From assembly GCA_017307355.1 (NCBI GenBank), contig JAFKFG010000008.1, forward strand, positions 62,001 to 126,000: a stretch of 64,000 nt of DNA. Reading direction: 5' to 3'. The notes under the pieces were generated by a model. The model saw only the letters and a list, made by a program, of their open reading frames with translations. It was not told the DNA's origin and did not search any database. The position numbers and the translations under genes are program-made. This document shows, piece by piece, positions 22,670 to 31,871 of this stretch; position 1 is the first letter of the stretch, and every line of letters starts with the position of its first letter. The stretch is from Alphaproteobacteria bacterium. GTDB lineage: Bacteria; Pseudomonadota; Alphaproteobacteria; Micropepsales; Micropepsaceae.

Positions 22670-24250
22670 ATGGCGTTGGCGTCGGAAGGCGTGATGGGCG
22701 TGCAAGGGCGGCGGCGGATCGATGCCCGGCTGGTCATGGCGGGCCTTTTCATTGTCGCGATGATCCCCATCCTGGCGGCGCCGATCCTGCCGCTGATCGA
22801 CTTCTATGATCATGTCACGCGCTTCTTCGTGCTGGCGCATCTGACGCCCGGTTCGGCGTTGGCTGAGAATTACCGGACGCATTGGGCGCCGATACCGGAT
22901 ATCGGCGTGGATCTGATCGGCGTGCCGATCCTCTCCATCCTTGCGCCTCTTTCGGCGGCGAAGGCGATCGCCATACTCATCCTGGCGGCCCTTTACAGTG
23001 GGGTACTCTATTTCCATCGTGCGCTGACAGGGCGCAATTCGCTGCTGGTGGCGGTGCTGCTTCTGCCGCTGCTCTACAGCTATATTTTAAACTGGGGCTT
23101 CGCCAATTTCCTCCTGGGTTTGGGGCTGACATTCTGGGGCGCGGGCTGGTGGCTTTCCACGCGCCACAATCCGCGCCTGGCCGTGCCGGTCGCTTGCATC
23201 TGGAGCGTCCTGATCTATCTCAGCCATGGCGCGACGTTTGCGCTTTACGGAATCCTGCTGGCGTCGCTGGAAATCGGATTCTATTTCACGTCCCGGCCGC
23301 GGCAGCCGCGCGCGCTTTTCCGTGCCCTCGGTCTCCTGGCGGTCCAGGCAATCATTCCGGCCATCCTGTTCGTCCCCTGGACATTGAAGATGCTGGAACA
23401 GGGGCGGGCGATGGCCTCGCAGATACCGCCCGCCGATCAACTGGTCGGTGTCATACCGGTGGTTCACAATGGCCTTCACCGGCTGTCCGCCATTCTCAGG
23501 GTCGAGGAAGGTCCCGCCTACTGGTTCGACATCGGAACCTTCGTTCTTCAGGCTATGATCGGCATTCTTCTGCTCCGGCGCGGGACGTTCACCATCGTGC
23601 GGCCGGCCTACTTCCTGATCGCGGTCGCGGTTCTCCTGATCGCGGTGGTTCCGTCGCAATTTCTCGGTACCTCTTACATCAGCGATCGCATGCCGGTCTT
23701 TGGCGCGCTGTGCCTGCTCGGCGCGCTCAGCGTGCGGCAGGGGCAATGGCCCGCGCTGGACCGCGCCGCTGCCGGCCTGCTGATCGTGGTGGCGGCGGCC
23801 CGGCTGATTGCGGTGACGGTTCAATGGCAGGGCTATGACGGATATTATAAGGAGTTCCGCACGGCGGCCGCCCAAATCCCGCCCCGGTCCGTGACGTTGG
23901 GGGTGATGGTGGGTTCTGGACACCATGAGACGAATGTTCCGCGCTGCGAAATGTTCGCGCCTTTGCTGGTGAGTCTATATGGTCATGCCGTGCCCTTATT
24001 TTCGGATCCGAGCCAGCAGCCCCTGCTTCTGACGGGGAATCTGGCGAAGGCGCGCGATGGCTTGCGGAAGCTGGCGGTCCTGCCCAGCGAGCAGACAAAA
24101 GATTATAATCCCTACATGTCGGCGGCGCGGCAGGCCGGTTACGATGTGCTGTTCGTCTGCAACCGGCACCTCCTGACCCGGCCCTATTCGCCGGATTGGC
24201 GCGTCGTTACCGAGACGCCGCACTTCGCCGTCTTGCAGGCGCAAAGATGA
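22670..24250 (+). CDS. Polytopic membrane protein, paralog A (GT-C-like, unknown)
   Basis: 526 residues with about ten membrane spans. Paralogous to the protein at 27036-28616; both share PLIDFYDHVTRFFVLAH near the first span, GVLYFHRALTG, LNWGFANFLLGLGL, LRVEEGP, and a soluble tail with HETNVPRCEMF, DPSQQPLL and HLLTRP. An acidic/His loop after span 1 (IDFYDH) is where GT-C glycosyltransferases keep their catalytic Asp, but no family is certain. AGGG lies before ATG 22670; ATG 22694 also has a good site. First gene of a co-oriented block, divergent from the beta-helix gene. Confidence 0.75.
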   Translation: MALASEGVMGVQGRRRIDARLVMAGLFIVAMIPILAAPILPLIDFYDHVTRFFVLAHLTPGSALAENYRTHWAPIPDIGVDLIGVPILSILAPLSAAKAIAILILAALYSGVLYFHRALTGRNSLLVAVLLLPLLYSYILNWGFANFLLGLGLTFWGAGWWLSTRHNPRLAVPVACIWSVLIYLSHGATFALYGILLASLEIGFYFTSRPRQPRALFRALGLLAVQAIIPAILFVPWTLKMLEQGRAMASQIPPADQLVGVIPVVHNGLHRLSAILRVEEGPAYWFDIGTFVLQAMIGILLLRRGTFTIVRPAYFLIAVAVLLIAVVPSQFLGTSYISDRMPVFGALCLLGALSVRQGQWPALDRAAAGLLIVVAAARLIAVTVQWQGYDGYYKEFRTAAAQIPPRSVTLGVMVGSGHHETNVPRCEMFAPLLVSLYGHAVPLFSDPSQQPLLLTGNLAKARDGLRKLAVLPSEQTKDYNPYMSAARQAGYDVLFVCNRHLLTRPYSPDWRVVTETPHFAVLQAQR

Positions 24251-24389
24251 TCGCGGCAATCCCGCTTCGGGACAATCTTTCGTTGCGGCGGTAAGGAACG
24301 GAACAGGCGAAAGCCCGTTTCAGCGTTGGGTGTGTTTGCGGCCATTCCCTGATTTTCACAGGGCGGCGTTCGAACAGAGGGTGGGATTG

Positions 24390-26900
24390 ATGCCGCGCAT
24401 TCGGCTTTCCGACGGTGCTTTTCCCTTCCTGTTCGGCGTGTTCCTGATCTGCATGTGCGGCCTCATGCTGCAGATCGCAGAGACGCGGGTGATGTCGGTC
24501 ATTGCCTTTTACCACATGGCGTTTTTCGCCATCAGCATGGCCATGCTCGGCATGACCGCGGGGTCGCTGCTGGTGTATTTCAAGCCGCACCTCTTTCCCC
24601 GCGAATGTTTGTTCGACAATCTCGCCTGGGTCAGCTCCGCCTTCGCCGTCGCCGTGGTCCTGTCGACCCTGGGCCTGGCAACGACCGTGATCGGCACCGG
24701 CAAGATGAACACGCTTGCGATGACGGCCCTGGTCTGGCTCAAGCTGATCGGCATATTGCTTCCCCCTTATGTGCTGGCGGGAATGGCGATCTCGCTGGCC
24801 CTGACCCGAAGCGTGGTGCCGGTCGGCATCGTTTACGGCACCGATCTGCTGGGCGCGGCATCGGGCTGCCTGGTGGTTCTGCTGCTTCTGTCCTTTGCCG
24901 ATGCCATCTCGCTCTTGTTCGGGATCGCGGCTTTCGGCGCGCTGGCGGCATTCTGCTTTCAGTGGGCCCGGCGGGCATCGGGCGGGGCCGAATCCACCGT
25001 GCCCGTCAGCAATCTGGGGCATGGAAAATGGCCGGCAATTCTCAGCATCGGCTTCGCCCTCCTGGCGCTGAACAATGCCAATGCGCAGCCGACCCGCCCC
25101 GACAAGGCGCGCGACGGCATCGTGCTGCTTTCGTCCAAGGGCAGGCTGGAATTGCAATCGCCGGCCCTGGTGCGCTGGAACACCTATTCGCGGATCATGG
25201 TGGACTATCCCGTCACCATGAAGCCCTTCCTGTGGAGCGCGTCGCCCGTCATGCCGCCCAGCGAGATTTCTCAACGCTGGCTGGACATCGACGGCGATGC
25301 GGGAACGTCCATGGCCAAATTCGGCGGCGATCCCAAGGAAATCGGTTTTCTGCAATACGACCTCACCAACATCGCCTATACGGTCCGCCATCAGGGGCGC
25401 AGCGCGGTCATCGGCGTGGGCGGCGGACGCGACATGATGTCGGCCTATTATTTCGGGTTCCGCGACATCACCGGAGTCGAGCTCAACCCCATCTTTGTCG
25501 ATCTGTTGAAGCGGGATTATCGCGATTACAATCGCCTGCTGGATCTGCCCGGCGTCACCTTGCATGTCGACGAAGCACGCAGCTGGTTTGCCCGCACCAA
25601 GGAGCATTTCGACCTGATCGAGATGAGCCTGGTGGACACCTGGGCTTCGACCGGGGCGGGGGCCTACTCGCTTTCGGAAAACGGGCTTTATACGGAGCAG
25701 GGCTGGCGGCATTTTCTGGGTGCCCTGACGCCCACCGGCATGTTCACCGTTTCGCGCTGGTACCATCCCAATGACGTTGCCGAAGCCGGGCGCCTGATCA
25801 CCCTGGCCGCGGCGGCGTTGCGCGATCAGGGGATCGGCAATCCGGCGGATCACATCTTCATGGCCGGATCGAACCGCCTGGCGACGATCATCGTGGCGAA
25901 ATCCGCCTTCACGCCGGACGAACTCGCCCAGTTGCGCGCCAAGGTGGAGAAACTGCAATTCAAGATTCTCGTCAGCCCGGATCAACCGGGCCGGTCGGGG
26001 ATTCTGGCCCAGCTTGTCGACGCCCGCACGCCCCAGGCCCTGTCGGCGATTTCAAAAGAGCGGCACCTGGATCTTTCCGTCACCACGGACGACCGGCCGT
26101 TTTTCTTCAATCAGCTCAATCCCTTCGATCCGGATTCGATCCGCTTCGCGATGGGCAATCGCGGCGGGGTGGCGCACGGCAATCTGCTGGCGACCGGGAC
26201 CTTGGTGATGCTGATGTTCTTCTCTCTGATCCTGGTGCTTTTCATCATGATCTTTCCCGCCTTGCCGTCGGTGCGGCAGACGGACAAAAGCCTGGCGCTG
26301 TCCGGCACGCTTTATTTCATGCTGATCGGGGTCGGCTTCATGTTCGTGGAGATCGGGCTGATCCAAAGGCTTTCCACATTCCTCGGTCATCCGGTTTACG
26401 GCTTGGCGATCGGGCTGTTCGGCATCATTCTGGCGACCGGCATCGGCAGCCTGTTGTCGGAATATGTGCGGCTCGATTCCGTCCCCAAAATCATGCTCTG
26501 GGCGTGCCTGCTGGCGGCCTACCTCATCGCCCTGCCGCTTTGGTTCCCCAGCCTGGTGACGGAATTTGAAGGGCAGTCGCTTTTCATTCGTGCGCTGATG
26601 GCGCTGTCGGCCATCCTGCCGTCCGGCATCTTGATGGGGTTTGGATTTCCCGCCGGAATGCGCCTAGTCAACGCCATCGATCGCCAGCCCACGCCCTGGT
26701 TCTGGGCCGTGAATGGTGCCGCGGGCGTGCTGGCGGCCAGCGCGACCGTGATGATCAGTATGGCCTTTTCCATCAACACCAGCCTTTGGCTGGGCGGGGC
26801 CTGTTATCTTCTGATCGCGCCCATCGCCGCCCAACTTCTGCTGATGACCCGGCAAAGCGCCGGCGGACTGCCCGTCGCGGCGCGGGCCGGGGCGCACTGA
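24390..26900 (+). CDS. Membrane protein with spermidine-synthase-like domain
   Basis: 836 residues: about six N-terminal spans, a cytosolic Rossmann domain (residues about 300-600) and about six C-terminal spans. The methyltransferase-like fold shows AVIGVGGGRDMMSAYYFGFR, acidic strand end ITGVELNPIF, and LHVDEARSWF, as in SpeE. The usual DxxD catalytic loop is replaced by IEMSLVDTWASTGAG, so polyamine synthesis is doubtful. ATG 24390 has AGGGTGGG ahead. It sits between the two paralogous membrane proteins, suggesting a joint function, perhaps modification of an envelope glycan or lipid. Confidence 0.78.
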   Translation: MPRIRLSDGAFPFLFGVFLICMCGLMLQIAETRVMSVIAFYHMAFFAISMAMLGMTAGSLLVYFKPHLFPRECLFDNLAWVSSAFAVAVVLSTLGLATTVIGTGKMNTLAMTALVWLKLIGILLPPYVLAGMAISLALTRSVVPVGIVYGTDLLGAASGCLVVLLLLSFADAISLLFGIAAFGALAAFCFQWARRASGGAESTVPVSNLGHGKWPAILSIGFALLALNNANAQPTRPDKARDGIVLLSSKGRLELQSPALVRWNTYSRIMVDYPVTMKPFLWSASPVMPPSEISQRWLDIDGDAGTSMAKFGGDPKEIGFLQYDLTNIAYTVRHQGRSAVIGVGGGRDMMSAYYFGFRDITGVELNPIFVDLLKRDYRDYNRLLDLPGVTLHVDEARSWFARTKEHFDLIEMSLVDTWASTGAGAYSLSENGLYTEQGWRHFLGALTPTGMFTVSRWYHPNDVAEAGRLITLAAAALRDQGIGNPADHIFMAGSNRLATIIVAKSAFTPDELAQLRAKVEKLQFKILVSPDQPGRSGILAQLVDARTPQALSAISKERHLDLSVTTDDRPFFFNQLNPFDPDSIRFAMGNRGGVAHGNLLATGTLVMLMFFSLILVLFIMIFPALPSVRQTDKSLALSGTLYFMLIGVGFMFVEIGLIQRLSTFLGHPVYGLAIGLFGIILATGIGSLLSEYVRLDSVPKIMLWACLLAAYLIALPLWFPSLVTEFEGQSLFIRALMALSAILPSGILMGFGFPAGMRLVNAIDRQPTPWFWAVNGAAGVLAASATVMISMAFSINTSLWLGGACYLLIAPIAAQLLLMTRQSAGGLPVAARAGAH

Positions 26901-27035
26901 GGGCCTGCTTTGCATATCGGGCCTTGGCCAAGCGGGCGGCTCCGTCCTGCTGCCATGCCGGTGGGGTCTTGACGCATCGGGCTTGCGAAACCGGTCCATC
27001 TGTTCCGTATTGTGGGCGCGGGAAGGGGCCTTCAC

Positions 27036-28616
27036 ATGAGCACGGAATATCCGACGACGGCCGGGCGGGGATATTTGCGATATGCGGCGGCTGGGCTTTT
27101 TGCCGCCGCGATGATCCCGCTGCTGGTGACCCCGCTTCTGCCCCTGATCGATTTTTACAATCACCTGGCGCGGTTCTTCGTCCTGTCGCACATCGGCGCC
27201 AGCGATTTCCTGCAGGCCAATTATCAGGCGCATTGGGCCCTGCTGCCCAATATCGGCGTGGACGTGCTGGCGACGCCGCTGCTCACTGTCCTGCCGCCGC
27301 TGGTTGCCGGTCATGTGATCGTCATCGCCATCCTGGCGGTTCTCTATGGCGGGGTTCTTTATTTTCACCGGGCGCTGACGGGGCAGGGCTCGCTGCTGCC
27401 GGCGCTGCTGCTGCTGCCGCTGCTCTACAATTATGTCTTGAATTGGGGCTTCGCCAATTTCCTGTTGGGGCTGGGGCTGGCCTTCTGGGCGGCGGGCTGG
27501 TGGCTTCGTCATCGCATCCATCCGCGCTCCGCGGTGCCGGTGTCGTGCCTGATGGCGCTGCTGGTCTTCTTCTGTCACGGAATCGCGTTCGTCCTGTATG
27601 GGCTGATGCTGGCGCTGCTGGAAACGGCGTTCTTTTTGCGGCCGCGCTCGCCCGGCGAAGCCCCGCGCCGCGCCGCCGATCTGGTTCGCGCTCTGGCGCT
27701 GCTGGCGGTGCAGGCGATTCTTCCTGCCCTCTATTTTCTTCTGTGGCGGGCGGGCGTTGCCGGGGGCGTGCCCGTCGATGTGCTGCCGGCCGCGCGCGAA
27801 CCTTTCGCGCACTGGCTGGCGCGCGATGCCTTCAATCACCTGGAATCGATTTTGCGGGTGGAAGAAGGTCCCTCGCTCACTTTCGATATCGCCACCTTGT
27901 TCCTGCAGGTGGGCATCATTCTTTTTCTGATGTGGCGGGGCCGGGTGTGGCTGGCGCGGCCGGCCTGGCTTGCCGTGGGCGCGGGTATGCTATTGGCCCT
28001 GATCCCCATACCGCCCATGTTCGGCATGGCCTTCATCGCCGACCGGCTGCCTTTGTTCGCGGCGCTGTTGGTGATCGGCGCCTTGTGCGTGCGGCGCGAG
28101 CCCTGGGTTGGCGTGGAGCGCGCCGCGCTCGCTATTTTGATTGTGACGGTTCTGGTACGCCTGGCGGCGACCGCCGTCAGCTGGCACGGCTATGCCGATC
28201 TGTACCGGGAATATGTTTCGGTGGCCGCGCATATCAGCCCGCGAAAATTGACGGTTCCGGTGCCGGTGGGCCTGGGCAATCACGAGACCAAGGTTCCGCG
28301 CACCGAAATGTTCGGGCCGCTCCTGATCATTCAGCGCGAGCAGGCGGGCCCTTTGTTCGCCGATCCCAATCAGCAGCCGCTGCTGATGAAAGGTCCACTC
28401 AAAAAGGCGGTGGACGATCTGGCCCTGCGCCCGGGCGGCATCGGGGGCATCTTTCTGGATCCTTATCGTTACGTAACCGCGGCGGCGGCTTCCGGCTTCG
28501 ACTATATGCTGGTTTCCAACGCCCATCTCCTGACGCGGCCTTTGCCGCCGGAGCTTCCCGTGGTGGTGCGGACACAGCATTTCATCCTGCTGCGGGCCTC
28601 CGGCGCCCGGCCATGA
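27036..28616 (+). CDS. Polytopic membrane protein, paralog B (GT-C-like, unknown)
   Basis: 526 residues, about ten spans, matching paralog A in nearly every conserved block: PLIDFYNHLARFFVLSH, NYQAHWALLPNIGVD, GVLYFHRALTG, LNWGFANFLLGLGL, LRVEEGP, GNHETKVPRTEMF, DPNQQPLL, SNAHLLTRP. GGAAGGGG stands before ATG 27036. Higher GC than paralog A. It lies 135 nt after the spermidine-synthase-like gene. The HETxVPRxEMF and DPxQQPLL tail motifs look like a specific soluble domain and are not explained by any family I know. Confidence 0.75.
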   Translation: MSTEYPTTAGRGYLRYAAAGLFAAAMIPLLVTPLLPLIDFYNHLARFFVLSHIGASDFLQANYQAHWALLPNIGVDVLATPLLTVLPPLVAGHVIVIAILAVLYGGVLYFHRALTGQGSLLPALLLLPLLYNYVLNWGFANFLLGLGLAFWAAGWWLRHRIHPRSAVPVSCLMALLVFFCHGIAFVLYGLMLALLETAFFLRPRSPGEAPRRAADLVRALALLAVQAILPALYFLLWRAGVAGGVPVDVLPAAREPFAHWLARDAFNHLESILRVEEGPSLTFDIATLFLQVGIILFLMWRGRVWLARPAWLAVGAGMLLALIPIPPMFGMAFIADRLPLFAALLVIGALCVRREPWVGVERAALAILIVTVLVRLAATAVSWHGYADLYREYVSVAAHISPRKLTVPVPVGLGNHETKVPRTEMFGPLLIIQREQAGPLFADPNQQPLLMKGPLKKAVDDLALRPGGIGGIFLDPYRYVTAAAASGFDYMLVSNAHLLTRPLPPELPVVVRTQHFILLRASGARP

Positions 28617-28725
28617 TTTGCATCCGGGCTTGTAAAGCCGCCCCCTTCCATGGTCTTGAACGGCATGATTTGGGACTATGCCCGGTGATGTGCGCGCAGA
28701 ACGGTTCCGTGCCGATGGTGACGGC

Positions 28726-30174
28726 ATGAATTCCGCCGGTGCCCTGCGTGCGGCCTGGCTGGCCGGATTGGCGCTGCTGCTGGTCGGGCTGCTGTTGCCC
28801 GCCTTCGTCAATCGCCAGCCCATCATGTATCCGGACAGTGTCGGTTATTTCCATTCCGGCTATGCCGCGATCAAGCAGGCCAAATCGATCCTGGATTCCC
28901 ATCGCGAGGGACATGTCCCATCGGCGCCGGCGCTGACGCCCCGCCAGGCGGACGGCGTCACCACCGCGCGGTCGGTCTATTACGGCCTCACTTATGTCGT
29001 CGGCTATTTGCTGGGCGGGGTGTGGGCGCTGGCGCTGGGCCAGGCGCTGATGGCACTGGCCTGCCTGGTTCTGGCGGCGCGCCATGCGGTGCCGCTGGAT
29101 CCCTTGCGCCGCATCGCCGTCTTGGGCGCCGTGGTGGTGCTGACGGGAATGAATTTCTTTGCGGTCGCGGCGATGCCCGATCTGTTCGCGGCCCTGATGC
29201 TGCTGTCGCTGGCGGTGGTCTTGACCTATTCGCCGGGAATGGGGCGGCTGGAATATGCGTTCTGGCTGGGCGTGGTGGCGCTGGCCTGCCTTTATCACAA
29301 GGCGCATCTGGCGATCCTGGCGGTGACCTTGGTGCTGGCCGCGCCGCTGGTCTGGCGCCGCCGCGGGCGCGACCTGCTGCTGCTGGCGGGCGCCGGGCTG
29401 GTGGCCCTGGCCGGGCATTTCGCGGTCGATCTTGCCGTCGCCCGGGCGACGGGCAAGCCGCCCATCTCGCCGCCCTTCCTGCTGGCGCGTCTCGTCGGCG
29501 ACGGCACGGCGGAACGCTATCTGCGCGATGTCTGCCCCAAGCGGAATCTGGCGACTTGCGCTTTCCTGGACAAGATGCCGATGACCGAGAACGAGTTTCT
29601 CTGGTCGCACGATCCGGACCGCGCGGTGATGGGCGGCGCGGACCGGGAGACGCGCGCGGCCATCGCGGCGGAAAGCGGCAGCATCGTGCTGGGCACACTT
29701 CAGGCCTATCCGGGCGAGGAAGCCGCCGCCGCCGCCGGCAATGTGCTGCATCAGTTGGGCGATGTGGGGGTGAGCGAGTACGGCCTGGTGCCCAAGGACG
29801 AAGTGGCGCCGATCCCCATGCTGGCCTGGGCGCTGGATCATTATGCCAAGACCGGGATCGCCCAAGGTTGGATGCCGCTGGATGAAATCAGCGTCCTGAT
29901 GCGCTCGGTCTATTTCGCGGCCCTGGTGGGGATCGGGATGATGCTGTGGCAGCGCGGGCGCGGCGCCGTGCCCAAGGACAGCGACGAAGTCAGATTCGTG
30001 CTGCTGCTGTTGATCGGGATCGCGGCCAATGCCTTTGTCTCGGGCGCCATTTCCGGCGTGTTCGACCGCTACCAGGGACGGGTGGCGTGGCTGGCGTCGC
30101 TGGGCTTCGCCGTGCTGCTGGTCAAGATGCTGAACGAGCGGCGCCAGGCCGGCGCGGCGCTGAAGCGGCGCTGA
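28726..30174 (+). CDS. Polytopic membrane protein, hypothetical
   Basis: About 482 residues with roughly ten membrane spans (first at LAGLALLLVGLLLPAFV) and a large extracytoplasmic loop holding CPKRNLATCAFLDKMPMTEN with two Cys and an acidic stretch. Early motif NRQPIMYPDSVGYFHSGYAA resembles the D-containing first loop of GT-C enzymes. Start uncertain: ATG 28726 or ATG 28678, neither with a strong ribosome site. Last gene of the co-oriented block, distinct in sequence from paralogs A and B. Confidence 0.7.
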   Translation: MNSAGALRAAWLAGLALLLVGLLLPAFVNRQPIMYPDSVGYFHSGYAAIKQAKSILDSHREGHVPSAPALTPRQADGVTTARSVYYGLTYVVGYLLGGVWALALGQALMALACLVLAARHAVPLDPLRRIAVLGAVVVLTGMNFFAVAAMPDLFAALMLLSLAVVLTYSPGMGRLEYAFWLGVVALACLYHKAHLAILAVTLVLAAPLVWRRRGRDLLLLAGAGLVALAGHFAVDLAVARATGKPPISPPFLLARLVGDGTAERYLRDVCPKRNLATCAFLDKMPMTENEFLWSHDPDRAVMGGADRETRAAIAAESGSIVLGTLQAYPGEEAAAAAGNVLHQLGDVGVSEYGLVPKDEVAPIPMLAWALDHYAKTGIAQGWMPLDEISVLMRSVYFAALVGIGMMLWQRGRGAVPKDSDEVRFVLLLLIGIAANAFVSGAISGVFDRYQGRVAWLASLGFAVLLVKMLNERRQAGAALKRR

Positions 30175-30183
30175 ACGGCGTCG

Positions 30184-30411
30184 TCAGACGGCGCGGATCA
30201 TGCCGCGCGTGCCGGGGCCAGAGCCTTCATTGTCGCCGTGAACCAGTTGCAGCGCGCAGATCTTGCGGCGGATTTCCGTCCAGCTCTTCACGCCATCCAT
30301 GTCGCCGCGCGCGGCGATCTTGCGGCAGAGCGCGGCGGCTTCGCCTTGCGCGCGCAGACCGAAGATCCGCACCATGTGGCAAGCGGTCCTGTCGATCTGC
30401 AATTCGGTCAT
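30184..30411 (-). CDS. Small protein, MVRIFGLRAQ family, paralog 1
   Basis: 75 residues: MTELQIDRTACHMVRIFGLR then AQGEAAALCRKIAARGDMDG and KSWTEIRRKI. Paralogous to the 67-residue protein at 36162, sharing the frame R(T/G)AxxMxRxxGxxAQxEAxxxC....D.xG..xWxxI. Its ATG overlaps the stop of the upstream mini membrane gene (ATGA), so the two are coupled. Cytosolic helical protein of unknown role. Confidence 0.65.
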   Translation of the reverse strand: MTELQIDRTACHMVRIFGLRAQGEAAALCRKIAARGDMDGVKSWTEIRRKICALQLVHGDNEGSGPGTRGMIRAV

Positions 30412-30539
30412 AGGCTGCTCATCAATCGCACGCAGATATATGCCGCGCTCCATGCCAGCGCGATCGCGGCGATGGATCCCATCACCAGCGCGGTCCAGCC
30501 CAACGGACTGAGAAATTGACGTTTGATGGCCCTCGGCAT
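30408..30539 (-). CDS. Mini membrane protein
   Basis: 43 residues with one membrane helix (WTALVMGSIAAIALAWSAAY) after a basic N-terminus MPRAIKRQFLSPLG, so N-in orientation. Coupled through a 4-nt overlap to the MVRIFGLRAQ-family gene. Support comes from that overlap and composition; the ribosome site is weak. Confidence 0.55.
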   Translation of the reverse strand: MPRAIKRQFLSPLGWTALVMGSIAAIALAWSAAYICVRLMSSL

Positions 30540-31014
30540 ACGGACGATTAAGAGCCGCGCCCGTGACGGCGTCAACGCAAATCCGCGCGCGCATACCAGA
30601 GGACAAGCGAATAGTTCGTACGGTTGGAGCATCTCGTCCGCGCGCAAGATGTCAGTTTGGTGACACCGGAAAAGACGAGCTTTTCCGGCGGTTCGCGCCG
30701 GCGCCGTTCGCTATCGCACGCGCACGCCAATGCGCTGCTCGGTCGGGCTGGTTTATCTCGAACGGAAACAAGAACTTCCATCGCCCGCCGCAATGCGCCC
30801 GAGCTGTGCCGCGACGATCGGTTTGGTCGTGGACGGCGCAACGCGGGGCGGTTTTCCGCCATTTTCGGCCCGTTGGCCCCCTTTTAAGCTTTTTGCCCTA
30901 TGAGAAGCGGCGCGCGCAGCGCGCGAGCAGGTCCGGTGGGTCCATAGCGACGGCGTATGGACGCGAGAGCGACGAATGCCCGTAGCGTAAGCGAAGGGCG
31001 GGGAGAGGGGGATC
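30540..31014. other. 475-nt intergenic region, no gene seen
   Basis: Short frames on both strands lack ribosome sites. The last 110 bases hold a GC palindrome GCGCGCGCAGCGCGCG and GGTCCGGTGGGTCC, similar to the sequence just after the PH-domain gene (31457-31500), so that gene is flanked by related repeats. Confidence 0.5.
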
Positions 31015-31452
31015 ATGGCCAGTTACGTCGACAGCAATCTCAATCCCGGCGAGCATGTGGTCTATCGCGGCACGGTGCATTGGATCATCTATCTGGCGCC
31101 GGTGCTGATGCTGGGTTTCGGCGTGCCGTTGATCGGCACCAGCGAGCGGTTCGGGCTGATCCTGACGGTCGCGGGATTGATCGCGGGCGCGGCCGCCTAT
31201 ATCCGCCAGACCACCAGCGAATTCGCCGTCACCAATGCGCGGGTGATCGTCAAGACCGGACTCCTGGCGCGCCGCACCATCGAGATCAACATCGCGCGGG
31301 TGGAGTCGGTGCAGGTCGATCAGGATATTTTCGGGCGCCTGTTCAATTACGGCGCGATCACCGTGATCGGCACCGGCGGCACCAAGGAACCTTTCTCCAT
31401 GATCGACAATCCGCAGCAGTTCCGGCGCGTGGTGCAGGCGGGACAAGCCTGA
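31015..31452 (+). CDS. PH-domain (bPH2/YdbT-like) membrane protein
   Basis: 145 residues: short cytosolic start with EHVVYRGTVHW, two membrane spans (YLAPVLMLGFGVPLIG and FGLILTVAGLIAGAAAYI), then a bacterial PH domain with FAVTNARVIVKTGLLARRTI and VESVQVDQDIFGRLFNYGAI. Complete for a one-domain YdbS/YdbT-type protein. These sit in the inner membrane; role unclear. GGGGAGAGGGGG precedes the ATG. Flanked on both sides by GC-palindrome repeats. Confidence 0.88.
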   Translation: MASYVDSNLNPGEHVVYRGTVHWIIYLAPVLMLGFGVPLIGTSERFGLILTVAGLIAGAAAYIRQTTSEFAVTNARVIVKTGLLARRTIEINIARVESVQVDQDIFGRLFNYGAITVIGTGGTKEPFSMIDNPQQFRRVVQAGQA

Positions 31453-31600
31453 TGGTGAGGAGTGGCGCGCGTAGCGCGTGAGCCGGTCCAGTGGACCGGC
31501 GAGAATGACGCTTCGCTCGGCGAGGGGCCAGCTTTTCTAAGTTCGCTGCGCTCATCAAGAAAAGCTAGGCCAACGCCCCGAGCATAAGCGAGGGGCAGGG
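31453..31600. repeat. Hairpin-rich repeat block after PH gene
   Basis: Contains GCGCGCGTAGCGCGTGAGCC, CCGGTCCAGTGGACCGG, and AGCTTTTCTaag...AAGAAAAGCT stems. Similar to the sequence before the PH gene. Non-coding. Confidence 0.6.
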
Positions 31601-31608
31601 CAGGATGG

Positions 31609-31736
31609 AAGCCGAAGCGAAGCGCGGCGGGGATCACCGTGGACGTGGACAAGGAGATCTATCCCAACGGGATTTTCGCGCGGCTGTCCGATCCCGAAGG
31701 CAATCCGATTCATCTGTGGGAAGAACGATGGCAACC
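31609..31736 (+). pseudogene. C-terminal fragment of a VOC/glyoxalase-family gene
   Basis: One frame reads GITVDVDKEIYPNGIFARLS then DPEGNPIHLWEERWQP, the normal end of a VOC-superfamily domain (PYGxFAxLxDPEGNxIxLWE). Everything upstream of the fragment is replaced by hairpin repeats, and the end runs into a REP hairpin at 31737. No start codon; a dead remnant. Confidence 0.6.
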
Positions 31737-31764
31737 CTCATGGTTCGACAAGCTCACCATGAGG
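31737..31764. repeat. REP-like hairpin, CACCATGAGG variant
   Basis: CTCATGGTTCGACAAGCTCACCATGAGG; interrupts the end of the VOC remnant. Same variant as 18378-18403. Confidence 0.8.
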
Positions 31765-31822
31765 ACTTCAAGAGCGCCGCGAGCACAGGCGAGCGGCGGG
31801 ATGAGGAGCCGCGCGGACAATG

Positions 31823-31853
31823 AAAAAGGCGCGCCTCTTGCGAGACGCGCCTT
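31823..31853 (-). terminator. Rho-independent terminator of the PEP-CTERM gene
   Basis: On the minus strand: stem AAGGCGCG..CGCGCCTT closed around an inner CTC/GAG pair, followed by TTTTT. It lies 19 nt after the stop of the PEP-CTERM gene. Confidence 0.85.
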
Positions 31854-31871
31854 GATCGAAAGCGAACCGTC

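Noticed and set aside
30563..30985. 140-residue + strand frame in the 30.5-31.0 kb gap
   Set aside because: Arg/Ala-rich without a ribosome site or domain; judged non-coding.
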